In this document: positions 5,003 through 5,097 of the stretch, piece after piece
Layout: each line of letters begins with the position of its first letter
How positions within the stretch are numbered: position 1 is the first letter of the stretch
DNA from: Acidobacteriota bacterium
GTDB lineage: Bacteria > Acidobacteriota > Terriglobia > UBA7540
Reading direction: 5' to 3'
Length of the DNA: 5,097 nucleotides
NCBI GenBank assembly: GCA_003165615.1
Contig: PLWR01000254.1
Span: forward strand, 11,741 to 16,837
Program-made: the position numbers and the translations under genes
The notes under the pieces: model-generated
Seen by the model: only the letters and a program-made list of their open reading frames with translations
What the model was told of the DNA's origin: nothing
Database searches by the model: none

Positions 5003-5097
5003 ATGATACCCCGCTACACACGCCCGGAGATGGGCCGCATTTGGACCGACGAAAACAAATTCCAGAAATGGCTGGACGTGGAAATCGCCACGGCCGA
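5003..5097 (+). CDS. purB: Adenylosuccinate lyase, N-terminal fragment (runs off the window)
   Basis: Only the first 31 codons are present; the gene continues past the right edge. The N-terminus reads [20 protein letters not shown] and continues [11 protein letters not shown], which is the strongly conserved opening of bacterial PurB (RYTRPEM and WT-EN-F-WL-VE). PurB removes fumarate from SAICAR and from adenylosuccinate, acting in both IMP and AMP synthesis in the cytoplasm. The start at 5003 gives the normal family N-terminus; an in-frame GTG at 4958 would add residues translated from the tandem repeat and is unlikely. No Shine-Dalgarno sequence precedes it; A-rich 7-nt units do. Identity rests on a short but very distinctive stretch. 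Confidence 0.9.
   Translation, partial: MIPRYTRPEMGRIWTDENKFQKWLDVEIATA

Overview
The window looks like chromosomal DNA of a GC-rich Gram-negative bacterium. The best guess is a member of the Acidobacteriota or a relative: the housekeeping gene mix, degenerate 7-nt tandem repeats in gene leaders and palindromic repeats in intergenic gaps all fit, but no sequence here is diagnostic, so the phylum is an inference of moderate to low confidence.

Layout. The left edge (1-48) carries the 5' part of a tRNA-Ile(GAU) gene on the minus strand, cut by the window border, with a good sigma70-type promoter at 109-137. A gene-free stretch follows (about 49-588) that holds the tRNA promoter, an inverted repeat just behind it, and two repeat-like palindromic elements (274-324 and 407-432). 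All protein genes run on the plus strand: an M16 zinc peptidase (589-1854); a secreted two-BON-domain protein with its own promoter (2089-2625); a YycJ/WalJ-like metallo-beta-lactamase-fold hydrolase (2939-3721) behind a perfect TATAAT box and a 5' leader of about 220 nt; a uroporphyrinogen-decarboxylase-superfamily protein with the HxC...C zinc signature of corrinoid methyltransferases (3736-4803), 14 bp after the hydrolase and probably in the same operon; and the first 31 codons of purB, adenylosuccinate lyase (from 5003), which runs off the right edge.

How they relate. The genes are mostly independent housekeeping or envelope functions rather than one pathway. The M16 peptidase and the BON protein appear to be separate units; the hydrolase and the methyltransferase-like gene form a two-gene unit; purB has its own probable promoter after a highly structured intergenic element.

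The most interesting content is non-coding. Two leaders, those of the hydrolase (2826-2916) and purB (4968-5002), are built of degenerate 7-nt tandem units of different sequence but the same period, and the purB units run right up to the ATG with no Shine-Dalgarno sequence. The gap before purB also holds a 54-nt element (4829-4882) that folds on paper into a three-way junction with three perfect 7-bp stems, followed by a perfect 14-bp palindrome abutting the putative -35 box. I see no CRISPR array, insertion sequence, phage gene or defence system.
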